From Favolaschia claudopus (Eukaryota > Basidiomycota > Agaricomycetes > Agaricales > Mycenaceae), in contig JAWWNJ010000093.1 of assembly GCA_037176885.1 (NCBI GenBank), positions 930,001 through 994,000 on the forward strand: 64,000 nucleotides of DNA. Reading direction: 5' to 3'. The notes under the pieces were generated by a model. The model had not been told where the DNA came from and made no database searches. It was given only the letters and a program-made list of their open reading frames with translations. Made by a program: the position numbers and the translations under genes. This document shows, piece by piece, positions 34,639 to 46,141 of this stretch. Positions within the stretch are counted from its first letter, which is position 1; each line of letters starts with the position of its first letter.

Positions 34639-36605
34639 TATCGCGAACAACCTTAGAATCACTTACCAATCCGCCGAAGGTGAAATCTGGTCACGACGTG
34701 AAGCTTATCCAAGTAACTGGACGTTCGTCTATTTCCGGATATGTTAGCATCGATCTGTTTTTTCATACAAACGACGGACCGGTTAAGTTGAATGTTGAAG
34801 CATACATAGTTAACGGGATGTCAACTCCGTTCATTTTAGGCAATGACTTTGCTGATCAGTATTCTATCTCAATCGTCAGGGACGAAGGAGAAACTTACCT
34901 ACGCTTCGGAAGCTCGGGAAGGCAATTAAAGGTTGAATCCTCCACTTCCCCGCCGATCCTTGATGACGAAGGACATGCTTTCAAAGTGAAAGTTCAAACT
35001 GAGGTAAAGCAAAACGGTCAATCCAAGGGTATACATCGTCGAGATCAGAAATTAAAACGACGAATTCACCAGCGCCAGAGGAACGCGGAAGTTTGGGCAA
35101 CTGAACGCACCGTTATTTCCCCAGAATCCAGCAAACTCGTCGCTGTTGGAGCACATTTTCCCAAGAACCAAGACTCGCTTTTTGTGGAAAGAAAAATAGC
35201 TTCAAATGGCAATGAAGACGATTTTTATGGCGCTGCTGATACTCTCATTTCAAAGGAAAAACCGGTACTTCATGTTGCGAACTTTTCAAAGATGCCTGTA
35301 GTCATTGCGGCTGGTCAAGTGCTTGGTACTGCCCGTAACCCGAAGTCCTGGCTAGACAAATTGAATAAGTTTAGTCCAGCACAGCAGCAGAAGATTAATG
35401 CCCATGCTCACCTTATCCGCACACTTGTTGCTGAGCAGTCTGGCGAATCGACAGTGGTGGACGGAGGCAAAAGTGAGAATGATTGCCGACCGGAGACAGC
35501 GGGATCTTCACCGGTGGCAGTACCTGTCATGCCGTCACCTCATCTCTCTTGCGCTGTGCGCTCAGAGACGGAAATTGCATCGAAGGCTCAACGCAATGCA
35601 ACAGAACCAGACGATCCGCTGGCGGAAGAACCCCTAGAAGGTGAACCAAAGACTGCTGAAGTTCCTCCAGAACCGGTGAGTTCGGCACAGCTGCTGACAG
35701 AAATCGACATCTCACCAGATGTTACGCCGGAGCAGCGGAAGCAGCTCGAAGAGGTTCTCATACGCAATAGTTCAGCGTTCGGACTTGATGGAAGACTGGG
35801 AAACTACGGAATTAAGGTGGAGATCCCGATGAAACCAGGTGCAGAACCTGTATCTTTGCCTCCGTTTCCCGTCTCTCCAGCTAATCGCGAAGTTATCGAT
35901 AAACAGATGGATTCTTGGCTGAAACTTGGCGTTATTGAACCCTCTAAAAGTCCCTGGGCTGCGCCCGTCTTTATTGTGTATCGAAATGGTAAGCCGAGGA
36001 TGGTGATTGACCTCAGGAAATTGAATGAACAAGTTGTTGCAGACGAATTCGGATTGCCCCGGCAAGACGAAATTCTGCAAGCACTCTCTGGGTCTCAATG
36101 GCTCACCACCCTCGACGCTCTCGCTGGTTTTACCCAGCTCACAATGGCACCTGGATCTGCTGAGAAATTGGCCTTTCGAACACATCGTGGATTATTTCAA
36201 TTCGCACGAATGCCATTTGGCTATCGAAACGGTCCAAGTGTATTTCAACGCGTAATGCAGACGGTGCTGGCGCCGTTTCTCTGGATATTTGCTCTTGTAT
36301 ACATCGACGACATTGTTGTCTTTTCGCTTACCTTTGAAGACCACGTCAAGCACCTCGACCTCGTCTTCGGCGCCATCGCCGCCGCCAATATTACCCTTTC
36401 CCCTCCTAAATGCCATCTGGCATATCAGTCTCTACTTCTACTCGGGCAAAAGGTATCGCGCCTCGGTCTCTCTACTCACAAGGAGAAAGTTGACGCGATC
36501 CTACAGCTTGCCGACCCGCGCAACGTTCATGAACTTCAACATTTCCTGGGAATGATGGTCTATTTCTCGGGGTACGTTCCATTTTTTGCTTGGATTTGTC
36601 AACCC
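34639..36605 (+). pseudogene. Rest of protease and reverse transcriptase of the chromovirus
   Basis: The protease C-terminal half (SISGYVSIDLFF, MSTPFILGNDFADQY) follows the insert directly. Then a Lys/Arg-rich linker and the RT domain: PPFPVSPANREVIDKQMD, WAAPVFIVYRNGKPRMVIDL, LTTLDALAGFTQLTM, RMPFGYRNGPSVFQRVMQ and the catalytic box YIDDIVVFS near 36300. Thumb part: QHFLGMMVYFSGYVPF. The frame is lost in the run CCCTTTTTCTC near 36605, before RNase H. Confidence 0.85.
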
Positions 36606-39088
36606 TTTTTCTCAAGAAAGGAGTTAAATGGGAATGGAACGATTTGCATAAAGAAGCTTTTGAGCTCAGTAAGCAGGTTCTTACGAATGCTCCAGTGCGT
36701 GGTTATGCTATTGCAGGTCAACCCTATCGCGTTTATACGGATGCGTGCGACTATGGACTCGCTGGAATTTGCCAACAAGTTCAACCTGTCAAGATTCATG
36801 ATCTGCGCGGTACCAAATTGTACGAGCGCTTAGAACGCGCGTATAAAAATGGTGAGAGTATTCCAACGCTCGTGACCGTGATAAAAGGCATTGATGACGT
36901 TCCCGCACCCGGTGTATGGGTCGAGAATTTTGAAGATACAACAGTTCACATCGAGCGCGTCATCTGCTACTGGTCGCGCGTGCTCAAATCCCCGGAACGA
37001 AACTATTCTCCTACGGAACGCGAAGCCCTCGCTCTCAAAGAGGCACTCATCAAATTCCAACCATTTCTTGAAGGCGAGTCCATCGCAGCGATTACTGATC
37101 ACGCCGCGTTGACTTGGAGCCGCACATTCCAGAACGTCAATCGCCGCCTGCTTACCTGGGGAACTATTTTTGCGGCTTACCCCGGACTCAAGATTGTCCA
37201 TCGCGCGGGCCGTGTTCACTCCAACGTTGACCCTATCTCCCGCCTTCGCCGTCGTGTTCCGCTGCAGGACAGCCCAAGTACGGAACACATTCCTATGCTG
37301 AATCTGACTGACTGTGACCCGCTCAAGAACATGTACGATGATTTGGGTCCCCGACTCGAAGAGAAATTACTCACTGTAGCATCAAAATACGTGCGATCCG
37401 AGCAGGAATCGGGAAGCGCAGACACAATTGCCGTCGGTGAGATTTCTCTTGACGATGAGGAAGAAGTGACCTCATTGTATACCACGGTGCGGGCATACGC
37501 CGTGTTGATAGGTATATCCAAAGATGAAATTGAAGCATGGGCCGACGCTTACCGCGAGGACCCTCATTTCTCTCAAGTCCCTGACGGTTGGAAATCGGAG
37601 AAAGATTGGTCCAACCCTCGTTTCCCTCAGTATCATTACAGCGATAATGGATTGATCTTTTTCGAAGACTGGCAAGGTCTAAGTCGCCTCTGCGTTCCTG
37701 CAAGATTCCGCACCTCAATCATGGCCGAAATTCACGATACTCCCACAGAATCGGCCCACGCCGGCTACCATCGCTGTTATAATCGAATTGCCGCAACTTA
37801 TTACTGGCCTCGGATGTCGCGCGACGTTAAACGCTACACTTCAACCTGCGATATTTGTCAAAAGAGTAAGCCTCGACGGCACGCTGGCATCGGCCTACTC
37901 CAACCCATTCCTATTCCAACACGCCCGTTCGAAGTCGTCTCAATGGACTTCATTCCCGAATTACCAAACTCAAACGGCTTTGATAATGTTCTAGTGATCG
38001 TTGATAAGCTCACGAAATATGGTATATTCATTCCTTGCTCCGTAAAGATTTCTGAGGTGGAAACGGCTCAACTGTTTTTCAAGCATGTTGTGACGCACTT
38101 CGGTCTTCCGCGCCAAGTCATTACAGATCGCGACACTCGCTGGAAAAATGACTTCTGGGCGGAAATCTGCCGCCTGATGGGAATGAAACGAGCGTTGACC
38201 ACAGCTTACCATCCGCAAGCGGACGGACAGACTGAGATCCTCAATCAGAATCTAGAAATAGCACTGCGCGCTTATATTGGTCCAGCACGGGATGATTGGG
38301 CCAATTATCTGGATGCTCTGGCTCTATCCTACAATACGACAACACATTCTAGCTCAGGATTCACACCGGCATACTTGCTCTATGGCTTCCATCCAGTGAC
38401 CGGAAGCTCTATGATTTTACCTGGTGACTCTATTCCACGTCCCGTCGAATCCGTCGGCGAAACTGGTGGGGGAGATACTCCATTGGTACGCAACGAAAAG
38501 GCCCAAAATTTCGCCGACGAATTTGAAACTTACCGCAGTCGCGCCAAGGAAGCTCTCCTTCTGGCTCAAATTTGGCAACGACGCACTTACAACAACGGAC
38601 GCCTTCAAACTGAATTTGAGGAAGGTGACCTTGTTGTTCTTAATCCGCACTCACTCAAACTCTTACGCGATGAAAAAGGACGCGGTAAGAAGCTGCTCAT
38701 GAAGTATGACGGTCCTTTTGAAATCATTCGAAAACTATCACCTGTCAGCTATCAACTTCGACTTCCGGTCTCATACGGACTTCATCCAGTCCTGAACATT
38801 GCACATCTCGAATCGTATCGCAAATCCACTGATGATCTTGGCACAGATCGGCCCGCTAAGTCTCTTAATCGTGAGGACTTTGATTCCAAGCCCGAAGTAG
38901 GAATTGAAAGAATTCTCGCCGAACGCTGGCGGAAAATACGTGGCCGTAGAGTTCAACAATTCAAGGTACGATGGGAGGGATTTGACTCTGACCACGATGA
39001 ATGGCTAACTAAACGAGCACTTCGTAATGCTCCCGCTATCCTCGAAGACTGGTCAAATTCAAATAAAGTGGAGACACCAAGTGCTTAG
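36600..39088 (+). CDS. RNase H, integrase and chromodomain part of the chromovirus pol
   Basis: Starts one frame over, at LFLKKGVKWEWNDLHKEA. RNase H: YTDACDYGLAG near 36736 and AAITDHAALTW near 37088. Integrase: HHCC zinc region (HAGYHRC near 37757, CDICQKSK near 37850), catalytic Asp in SMDFIPELP near 37944, Asp in ITDRDTRW near 38115, Glu in DGQTEILNQNLE near 38229. A GPF/E-D-like C-terminal part (GPFEIIRKLSPVSYQLRLP) follows. Chromodomain near 38900-39060: VGIERILAERWRKIRGRRVQ and WEGFDSDHDEWL. A chromodomain may direct integration to marked chromatin (family knowledge). Domain content is intact apart from the upstream frameshift. Confidence 0.9.
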
Positions 39089-39188
39089 ACTCCTACGAAA
39101 CTATCTCATGATTCTTTGCATCGGTCTGTACCTCCTGCTTGCGAATGTTTCTTCTACGCCACACCCGATATAGAGTATTTAAACACTA

Positions 39189-40492
39189 ATGGCTTGCCAC
39201 GATTCCCTTAGCGCCTGGTTGCGTCCTCATCTTTCCCACTTCCTCTTACCTCACAACATGTTCTCCAATTTCCGATTCCTCGGTCACCGCGACACCTACC
39301 ACGTTCCTCCTCCTTCACCGTGTACTTGCTCGGATCCCGGTGAATACACCTTCCTGAATCAACCCTTCGGCCTCAAGCACGGTTCCCAGTGCCACGAGTG
39401 CCACCACTCCAAAAACGAGTCGACTTCCACTGCCGACTCCCTTCCGGGACTCCTTTCCGACAATGGCTCAGATTACCCCACGCAACAAGCTTCGGCACTT
39501 ACCGTGCGAGACGCTAGCGATGTTACGTTCGCGGGACAATGTGACGTGCGGTCCCCAGTTAATGTCGTGGAGAATCTCCTTGGTATGTTGCTGAAATTCG
39601 ACTCTAATTCATTTTGCTCAGCAAATATTGCATAGGCGGATGCGACAGAATTCTCTCGCGCTTCCAAGGTGTTCTCGGATCCGTCATGTTCACGCCTCCG
39701 CCTCCAGCTCACGATGATATCATTCCCATTCTCGACTCCGGCGTCTTCTCCTACCGCATTCGGGAGACCATCACTCATACAACCACCCGCATCCTCCGTA
39801 CCCTTGCGGTAGTCGTTTCTTGCGCAATCAACGACTACAACATCTTCACCCACGGCGATGCGGGCGTTCCCTTGTCGTATCGGGAAGCCGCTCTCACTGA
39901 ACTCGGTATCTCAATGCCGGCTCTTCCTCTTGTACTCGAGAATCGCGGCATCACTTACGAGCATCGCACATATGCTTCTCGCTCCGAGGCTTTGACGAGC
40001 CTTCAACTCATTTACGACATCTGCCGCCACTACATCCTCCTCATGGCATACGTGATGCTCGTGTCCTTCCACAACGGTCGTCGCTCTACCATCAATGTCG
40101 GTGCTTGTGTCGGCATGCGACCCAGCGAGTTCCTCGCTCTTGTTCTTGCTGGCTTCCCCATCGGCAGCTTCACACAACTTTGGGGCTACATGGCAAACAC
40201 TGAGTACTCAAACCAGATGGATTTTGGTTCGTCACTCAGCGTTCTGATTATTCTTCATCTCACAAGCCACAACTTAGCTCTTGTTCGACTGCTCAATCCC
40301 GACTGTGAGCATGTCCTCATCGGCAGCCATGATGATAGTTCATATATCACGACTTGGCCGGTGCCTCCCATCCGTGTTCCTCTCCTCGAGGCTGCGCCCG
40401 CTCCCGCATCCGCAAATGATGTGCTGTCCCGCGGAATTCGGCGTCGTCAACTAAGGTCGGTTCAGGAATTATTGGCTGAGCTGATGGTTTAA
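39189..40492 (+). CDS. Extra spliced gene between integrase and 3' LTR, 416 aa, unknown
   Basis: Two exons, 39189-39582 and 39636-40492, joined by a GTATGT...TAG intron of 53 bp that brings both frames together (ENLL|GGCDRILSRF). A TATA-like stretch (TATAGAGTATTTAAA, about 39170-39184) precedes the ATG. The N-terminal half has two Cys/His clusters (PCTCSD and QCHECHHSK). The second exon is mildly hydrophobic in places (HYILLMAYVMLVSF; SSLSVLIILHLTSHNLALVR) but has no clear signal peptide. No family recognised. It has the position of a retroviral third gene, but nothing in it shows an envelope function. It could also be a captured host gene. Not expected in a chromovirus. Confidence 0.6.
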
Positions 40493-40518
40493 AACATCGT
40501 ATTTACGACGACCTCTTA

Positions 40519-41203
40519 CAGTGGTGGCAAATAGAAATTGCCGTGGCTTTTTGGCCAAAATCTTGCTGTATACTTCACCGAATGACCTGAAATAAGATGT
40601 AGAGATGAATATATGATACTACTGTACCACTTAGAATACTCAGCTATCTATTATGCCCTGACGATGCATCAATAACAGGACAGTTTCTGATTATTGCCAT
40701 ATCTGGAAAAGCTCAATGTATCCTCAGCAAAAAAGTGTCATAACAGGATGAAAGTACTTGAAAAACAATGCTAGCTATCACTTTGATTGACTGGAATTGA
40801 ACCTCATTTGAGCTCACAACGACTGCTTGAAGTTGGTCCTTTTAGCTATTTTCTCTGCATTTTCAGCTATTTTGTGTGAAAATAGCCAACTTTGAGCGGC
40901 TGCTGTGAGCTCAAATCAGGGTCAATTCCATTCAACCAAAGTGGAAACTAGGACTGTTTTTTAAGTACTTTCATCCTATTATGACACCTTTTACCTGAGG
41001 GTTCATTGTGTTTTTCCGAATATGGCAAAAATCGGAAATCATCCTATGATTGATGCATTCTCAGGGCATAATATATTGCTGACTGATCTAAGAGGTACAA
41101 AAGTATCACATACCTATCTCTACATTTCATTTGAGGTCATTCGGTGAAGTATACAGCCAGATTTTCACCAAAAAGCCACGGCAATTTCTATTTGCCACCA
41201 CTG
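40519..41203. mobile_element. TA-flanked long foldback MITE, 685 bp, within the chromovirus
   Basis: Ends CAGTGGTGGCAAATAGAAAT and its complement. Inverted homology extends through nearly the whole length, about 330 bp per arm. TA at 40517-40518 and 41204-41205. Non-coding. It lies after the extra gene and before the polypurine tract, so it can be copied with the retroelement. Confidence 0.85.
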
Positions 41204-41357
41204 TATATCCTTTCCTCATGATGTGCTGCGCTAGTCGCAAATATTGCATACTGTAGCTAGACTACTATGCGTCTGTACTTTTGGTTTCCGCGTTGAATCA
41301 CTATCAGGCTGGCCCATTCGTGGAGTGATCTACTTCAGTCTTCTTCGCGCACATGAA

Positions 41358-41371
41358 GTCTGGGGGGGCTA
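41358..41371 (+). promoter_or_regulatory. Polypurine tract candidate
   Basis: TCTGGGGGGGCTA lies directly before the 3' LTR; the G run is the likely plus-strand primer. Confidence 0.5.
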
Positions 41372-41973
41372 TGTGATGGATATCGGCAACTTTCGGCTTT
41401 GCCCGCAAGACTTCACGCGCGCTCGGCGCATTTTCGGCATTCCTTGATCATGGGACCGCGTCCATGATGTCAATGCTACTAAGTTCTTCTACTTAGCAGC
41501 AGAGCGTCATATCCTCCCTCTCAGATCGACACCGATAAGCCTCAATATGACTCGGGACGTCTGAACGAGTCATTGAGAAGGTATAGTAGAATATTCTGCT
41601 ACTTTCCTCAAGGTTCCATTGAGTTCTTGAATATTCTATAGTTGATCCTTGTAGATTATAAAAGGGAGTCGTTCCCTCATGTAACGACAGCTCTTTCTTA
41701 CCTCTATTAATCTACGTAGATTTACCGTAAACCTTGCGTGAACTTAAGTGAAGCCTCGCGCTCTCTTCAAGATCTATCGAGCTAGTCTCAGAGTTGTAAA
41801 GCCGCGCGCTTACTCCTCCAACTAGAAAGCAACTCATAACTGGTTGATATTCCCAGTTCGTCTTAAGAAGAATCAGATCTCTTACGACAGTTGTTCAGGT
41901 AAAACACCTTGATTTATATAGAGATTCATTGATACTCAAGTTACATTTCCGAAACTAACCCGGATCTTCAACA
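41372..41973 (+). repeat. 3' LTR of the chromovirus
   Basis: 602 bp, two mismatches against the 5' LTR, followed by the target duplication GTAGC. Confidence 0.95.
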
Positions 41974-42438
41974 GTAGCCCAAACCGACGCGTCGGAGGAG
42001 GACGCGAGCACCAGATATTGACACTGCGAAGTCCGTCTTTGGCCAGCCAAGAAGCCAAATTGGGACGCGACGAGTAGTGTCATAAGCCCAGTGGAGTTGC
42101 CGCGCTATTGGTTTGCCAATAGAATTTAGGGCCGGAAGACAAGAGTTCCCGACCCACACACCCAGGGATCAACGGCGTCGCGGGCCTCTTGTCCAGTCAA
42201 GATTGAAAATCGTAAATCTCGCTGCTGGAGTAGATCCAAGCAGGCCAGAATATCCGCCTCTCTATGAGCAGCAGACATGCAAATCCGTGCGCTGCCAAGG
42301 GTACAGGCTGGTGAATCCAACCGACACTCCAGCATCGAGACAAAGCGTCTGAGATTAAATTTTCCGCAACCGTCATTCCCCCAAGCTGTGATCCCCCACG
42401 GGTACGCGATCAGTGCTGGCATCGCACACCTGCCACAT
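41974..42438. other. No gene recognised
   Basis: Continuous with 30747-30979 before the chromovirus inserted. Several frames stay open on the minus strand, but none is recognisable. Confidence 0.4.
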
Positions 42439-42720
42439 TAGCGAGTTTGTGCGGAGCGGCCCGGGTCGCTTGACAGGCATGTGGAGCGGGGTCGGTTCGC
42501 AAAAGCTGGGTCGCTCGCGTTTTCTACCAAATAAAAAATTCTGTTGGGCTTGATATTTGGTAGGATACGTGAAGAGACCCTTCTCAGTCCTCAGGGCAAC
42601 GGGGCTGAAAAACTACGCACTGAGTCCCCGTTAAAGGGCGGGTTGTTAGCGGCCTGGCCTAGATGACGTCGTTCACTGTCAAGCGACCTAGGCCGCGGCT
42701 GCCGCTCCGCACAAACTCGC
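42439..42720. mobile_element. MITE family A, copy 1, 282 bp
   Basis: Ends TAGCGAGTTTGTGCGGAGCGGC and complement GCTCCGCACAAACTCGC, GC-rich interior with GGTCGCTTGACAG repeats. CAT/TAT flank it. A related sequence at 43440-43520 without the insert reads straight through GCCACATTTGACCGAG, so the insertion is datable against that copy. Same family as 57121-57322. Confidence 0.7.
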
Positions 42721-44220
42721 TATTGACAGGTGTCAAAATTTGCTTGCTTTTCGAGTCTTCGTGGTCTCCCTCTCGTCTTCCCCTGCTCTGGAACCCTCCG
42801 AGAATAGCTACTTAATGTAAATCTCCCCAATTGAATGAATTTTGATCCACTACAGGGCCACCTCTACCACAATGTGAAGGTATTGATCCCAGTTGGGTTC
42901 CAACTTGAATTGTCCCTGTTACTGCAAGGTGGGAGGATAAGATGGGTAAGTCATTATCAAGAACACAACTCCCCTTAACAGCAGCTTGGGCAGTCACAAT
43001 CCACCAGTCAAGGACTAACACTAAAATAAGCAGTCATTGACCTTAAACCCAGAGATTTTTCTTCTGGTCTTTCTTCTGTGGCCATTTCTCGGGTCAAAAA
43101 ATTGTCCGGAGTTGCATTTCGTACCCCTTTTCCACTGAGCAGACTACATACAGAGAGCGAATGTGACGGAGTCAATGAAGATCCTTGAAGCAGATGTGAT
43201 GCGCCGAGCAGAGCTTAGTTTTACTTTAGATACATATGGAATGGACCTTAGCGAATTTATATTCGAGGATTCATGATAGAATTGTTCAGTATTAAATCAT
43301 GGTCTCAAGAACACGGAATTCACGCAAGCTCCCCCTTTTCTGTAAGCCGGGCACCGGCATTACAAATATACAAGCTCTCCCCTTTTGTCTGAGGATCCCG
43401 AAAACCGTATGGCTGTGCAATCTGCCTGGAAAATTCGTGTTGATCTCCCACGGGTACACCATCAGCCCTAATCTCTCACGGGCAACTTGCCACATTTGAC
43501 CGAGAATAGCTGCTTACTTGGTGTAAATCCGTTAGAATGGAATCTGTGCGAAGTCTGCCTGGGCGTACCATTTCGACCGAATGCAAGCTCACTTGAGTCC
43601 TTCAGGCTCTTCCTTGCTCTTCCACCACCGCCGTCACGGTGTATCTCGCGACTCGCCGCCGCCTACAACGTCTTCGCTCATTGAGCTTCAGCAGCCATCT
43701 AAAAGCCTGATTCGTGGATTGTCCGGATTTGGAAGGAAATGGCAATGAGGTTGGCCGTGTTTGGCCGAGATATGCTGAATTTCAAGGTGGTGCGTTGGGT
43801 GGTTCAAAACAGAGATTTCGTTCACAAAACACGATGGAGAGGTGTTTCACCAGATTGGAGGTGAGAAATGGACCCTAGACGCGTTAAAGCGCGCATGCAC
43901 TTATCGTAGCAAAATGGTCACCTCATCTTGACCTTCGTCTATGATCTCTGTGTTCAGGGCCCTCATCGAACTTGTGATTCTGTCACGTTGCTCGGTGTGT
44001 GCGGTACTTGCAAACATGATGGGTTTCGATCGTTGTAATCGAACATTAGTCTTCAACAGTTTTTCTAAATCGGTCCCCGGTATCCCCAACCGAATCCTAT
44101 AAACACAGGGGCCGTTGTTTCAATGGCATTCAGATCCCTGGTGGACCTCATTCATTCTTAACCCATATATAAAATCTTCATGCCTCGACTGACTATTGGA
44201 AAACGGATAGGCAGGTTAGT
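42721..44220. other. Diverged duplicate of 42.38-42.83 kb; no gene
   Basis: 43440-43530 repeats blocks of 42385-42830 in the same order (CACGGGTAC, TGCCACATT, CCGAGAATAGCT, TGTAAATC). 43329-43380 has two AAGCTCCCC/AAGCTCTCCCC blocks shared with 25253-25330. 43901-44089 (minus) is an open frame of 62 codons of no known family. Confidence 0.4.
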
Positions 44221-45810
44221 TTAGCTCCCACCTACCGCCTGGCCGTCCTGGCTGAGACCTGTACCCAGTGGGGCCTTTTCAACCGTACACATCGCGGAGT
44301 ATGCTGGAGCACAAGTCGCAGACTCGTCAGAACTCGAAGATTCACTCGGGCTCTCGTCCGAGCTTGAACTTGAATCATCTGACGGGTCGGACGGTGGCGG
44401 TTTGGCCTTCACAGATTGTTTTCTGGTGTCCTTCAAGGCTCTTGCAAAGAAACTTTCAGCTGTAATCCGCGAGGGATTGGTTTCCTTAGGAAGATTTTTG
44501 TCGCGCTCTTCTGAGCTACGAGCCTTGCTTTTCAGAGAAGTAGACCGTTCTGTCTTCTTCTCGTGTTTGACGCGCTTCTGAACATCTAACTCATTAATTG
44601 TTTTTGTTAACAAGTTATATACTTCATCAATAGAGCGTCCGGACTTTGCACCGCGCGGTTCAATCTCATCGCGGGCATGTTCATTCGCGCGTTCTTGAAC
44701 CTTTGATTCATTCTTCAAAGGCTCAACTAATTCAACTAGCTTGGGAGCTGGTTGAGCGGCAAAGTTACTGTTTTCTTTCTTTGCCTTGGGACTCTTTGAC
44801 CGCTTCCTAGGTTTCTTCACCTTCGGAGATGACGGCCGCTGTGAAACATCTTCTGAAAACTCAAGGTGAGGAGTGATTTCCTCTTGCTTCATTTGATGAA
44901 TAGTGTTCCACGTTAATAAAGCATCCCTCTGAGCTTCAAGCTCACGCTCTGAAAAATTCGCTAGAGAGCTGATGTCTCCCCAGTTCCCAGGATCTGCGCC
45001 CTTTCCTTTGTTGCGGGAGGGGCCGGCAGATGGTTTGAAAGAGATGAGATCATCCTCATCTTCAACTTCCTCAACGGTAGCTCGGTGAGTTGGATCCCGT
45101 TTCTCAATCACCTCATCAGTCGGTGCCTTGAGGCTATGAGCGGGAACGGAGGCCGCTCCGTCTTTTGATGCGGGTTTTCCGTGATGGTCAGATCCCGCAT
45201 CTCATGGAGGCGGTGACTCCATGTGCTCAACCTTGGCTCGGAGCTGAGCCGCGAAAGCCTCATGTCGACGAGCAAGGGAGATGAGCTCGTCGTTACTCAT
45301 ATCAGCAGTGGCCTGAGCCACAGTGGACTCAGTGTTGGCTGGCTTCTCAGACGGAGTGGTATCATCATTAGCAGACTCACTACGAACAGACTCATTATCT
45401 TCACGATGGGTACGTGATGTCTTCCTAGTAACGGGGGTCCAGCCCCTTCCGTCGTTGTCATCGACATCGACAAGAACGCCAACACGACTCTCAGAAAGAG
45501 ACGGAAGCGCTGAAGATAAATCACCCGAAGGCGAAGGAGTACTAATTCTCGCCCCCGAAGGAGCGGCTCTCACTGACTGAGCAGCGGTGGGTCTCGTCAC
45601 CGAGGTGACGGTAGGGACAACAGACTCACCAACAAGTGCGTCAATGTCCTCGCCAGAGATAGACCCGTAAGACAAGGTAGGGCTATACAAAGCACGAGGA
45701 GGAGGGTATACGCCGGCCCTAGTGGCCGCGCGAGTGTGGTGGCCCGCCGTAGAATCGGTAGCCATTAGTTCTTTGGATTTGGGGGGTGTCGGCAGCGAAG
45801 TGGTAGTCAA
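44221..45810 (-). pseudogene. Gag-like protein of an LTR retrotransposon, one in-frame stop
   Basis: Two frames in the same phase (45810-45202, 45111-44221) are separated by a single TGA at 45199-45201. The N-terminal part has HHTRAATRAGVYPPPRALYS and GWTPVTRKTSR. The second has SAGPSRNKGKGADPGNWGDI, FSERELEAQRDALLTWNTIH, Lys-rich linkers, SIDEVYNLLTKTINELDVQ and a Ser/Asp/Glu run. I recognise the GKGxDPGNWG block from gag proteins of agaric LTR elements. No zinc knuckle or pol follows. Likely start is ATG 45810 or 45765. Confidence 0.6.
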
Positions 45811-45869
45811 GGTTGATCAGACCGAGGGGAAACCAGCTGAGCAGCGACGAATTCGAGCACTTAAAAAGA

Positions 45870-46141
45870 TGTAACGAGGAGTAGACGGTCGGCCGCTACT
45901 AGTCTCGATACACGGAGAATTTGTTGGGTGGTCGCACAAACGAGTAAGTGGCGTAAGAGTAAGATTGACCAAAGAACTAACTACGTACATCACAGGCTTA
46001 TATACTACGATCAACAGAACAGTTCGGATCACGGTAACTACCGGTGGACTTGGCGTACGATAGACAAACGAAAGTAAGTAGAGCGGTGGGTACAAATAGA
46101 ATAGAATAAACAAATATATCGCACCGTTACATTCTGCTACA
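45870..46141 (-). repeat. Candidate 5' LTR of the decayed gag element, 272 bp
   Basis: On the minus strand it runs TGTAGCAGAATGTAACGG to CTCCTCGTTACA, with inverted TGTA/TACA ends and a TATATAAGCC box inside, just upstream of the gag start. No second copy was found in the window, so this rests on end structure and position. Confidence 0.5.

Larger units (their letters stand above)
30980..41973 (+). mobile_element. Nearly complete Ty3/gypsy chromovirus, 10,994 bp
   Basis: Two 602-bp LTRs, a 5-bp target duplication GTAGC (30975-30979 and 41974-41978), gag, protease, RT, RNase H, integrase and a chromodomain in the order of Ty3/gypsy chromoviruses. Removing the Helitron-like insert makes gag, protease and RT one continuous frame. 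Damage: that 256-bp insert in the protease, and a one-base-class frameshift near 36605. Between pol and the 3' LTR it has an extra spliced gene (39189-40492) and a 685-bp foldback element. Confidence 0.95.

Noticed and set aside
39189..40492. Retroviral envelope gene
   Set aside because: Position fits, but there is no signal peptide, cleavage site or convincing membrane anchor; function left unknown.
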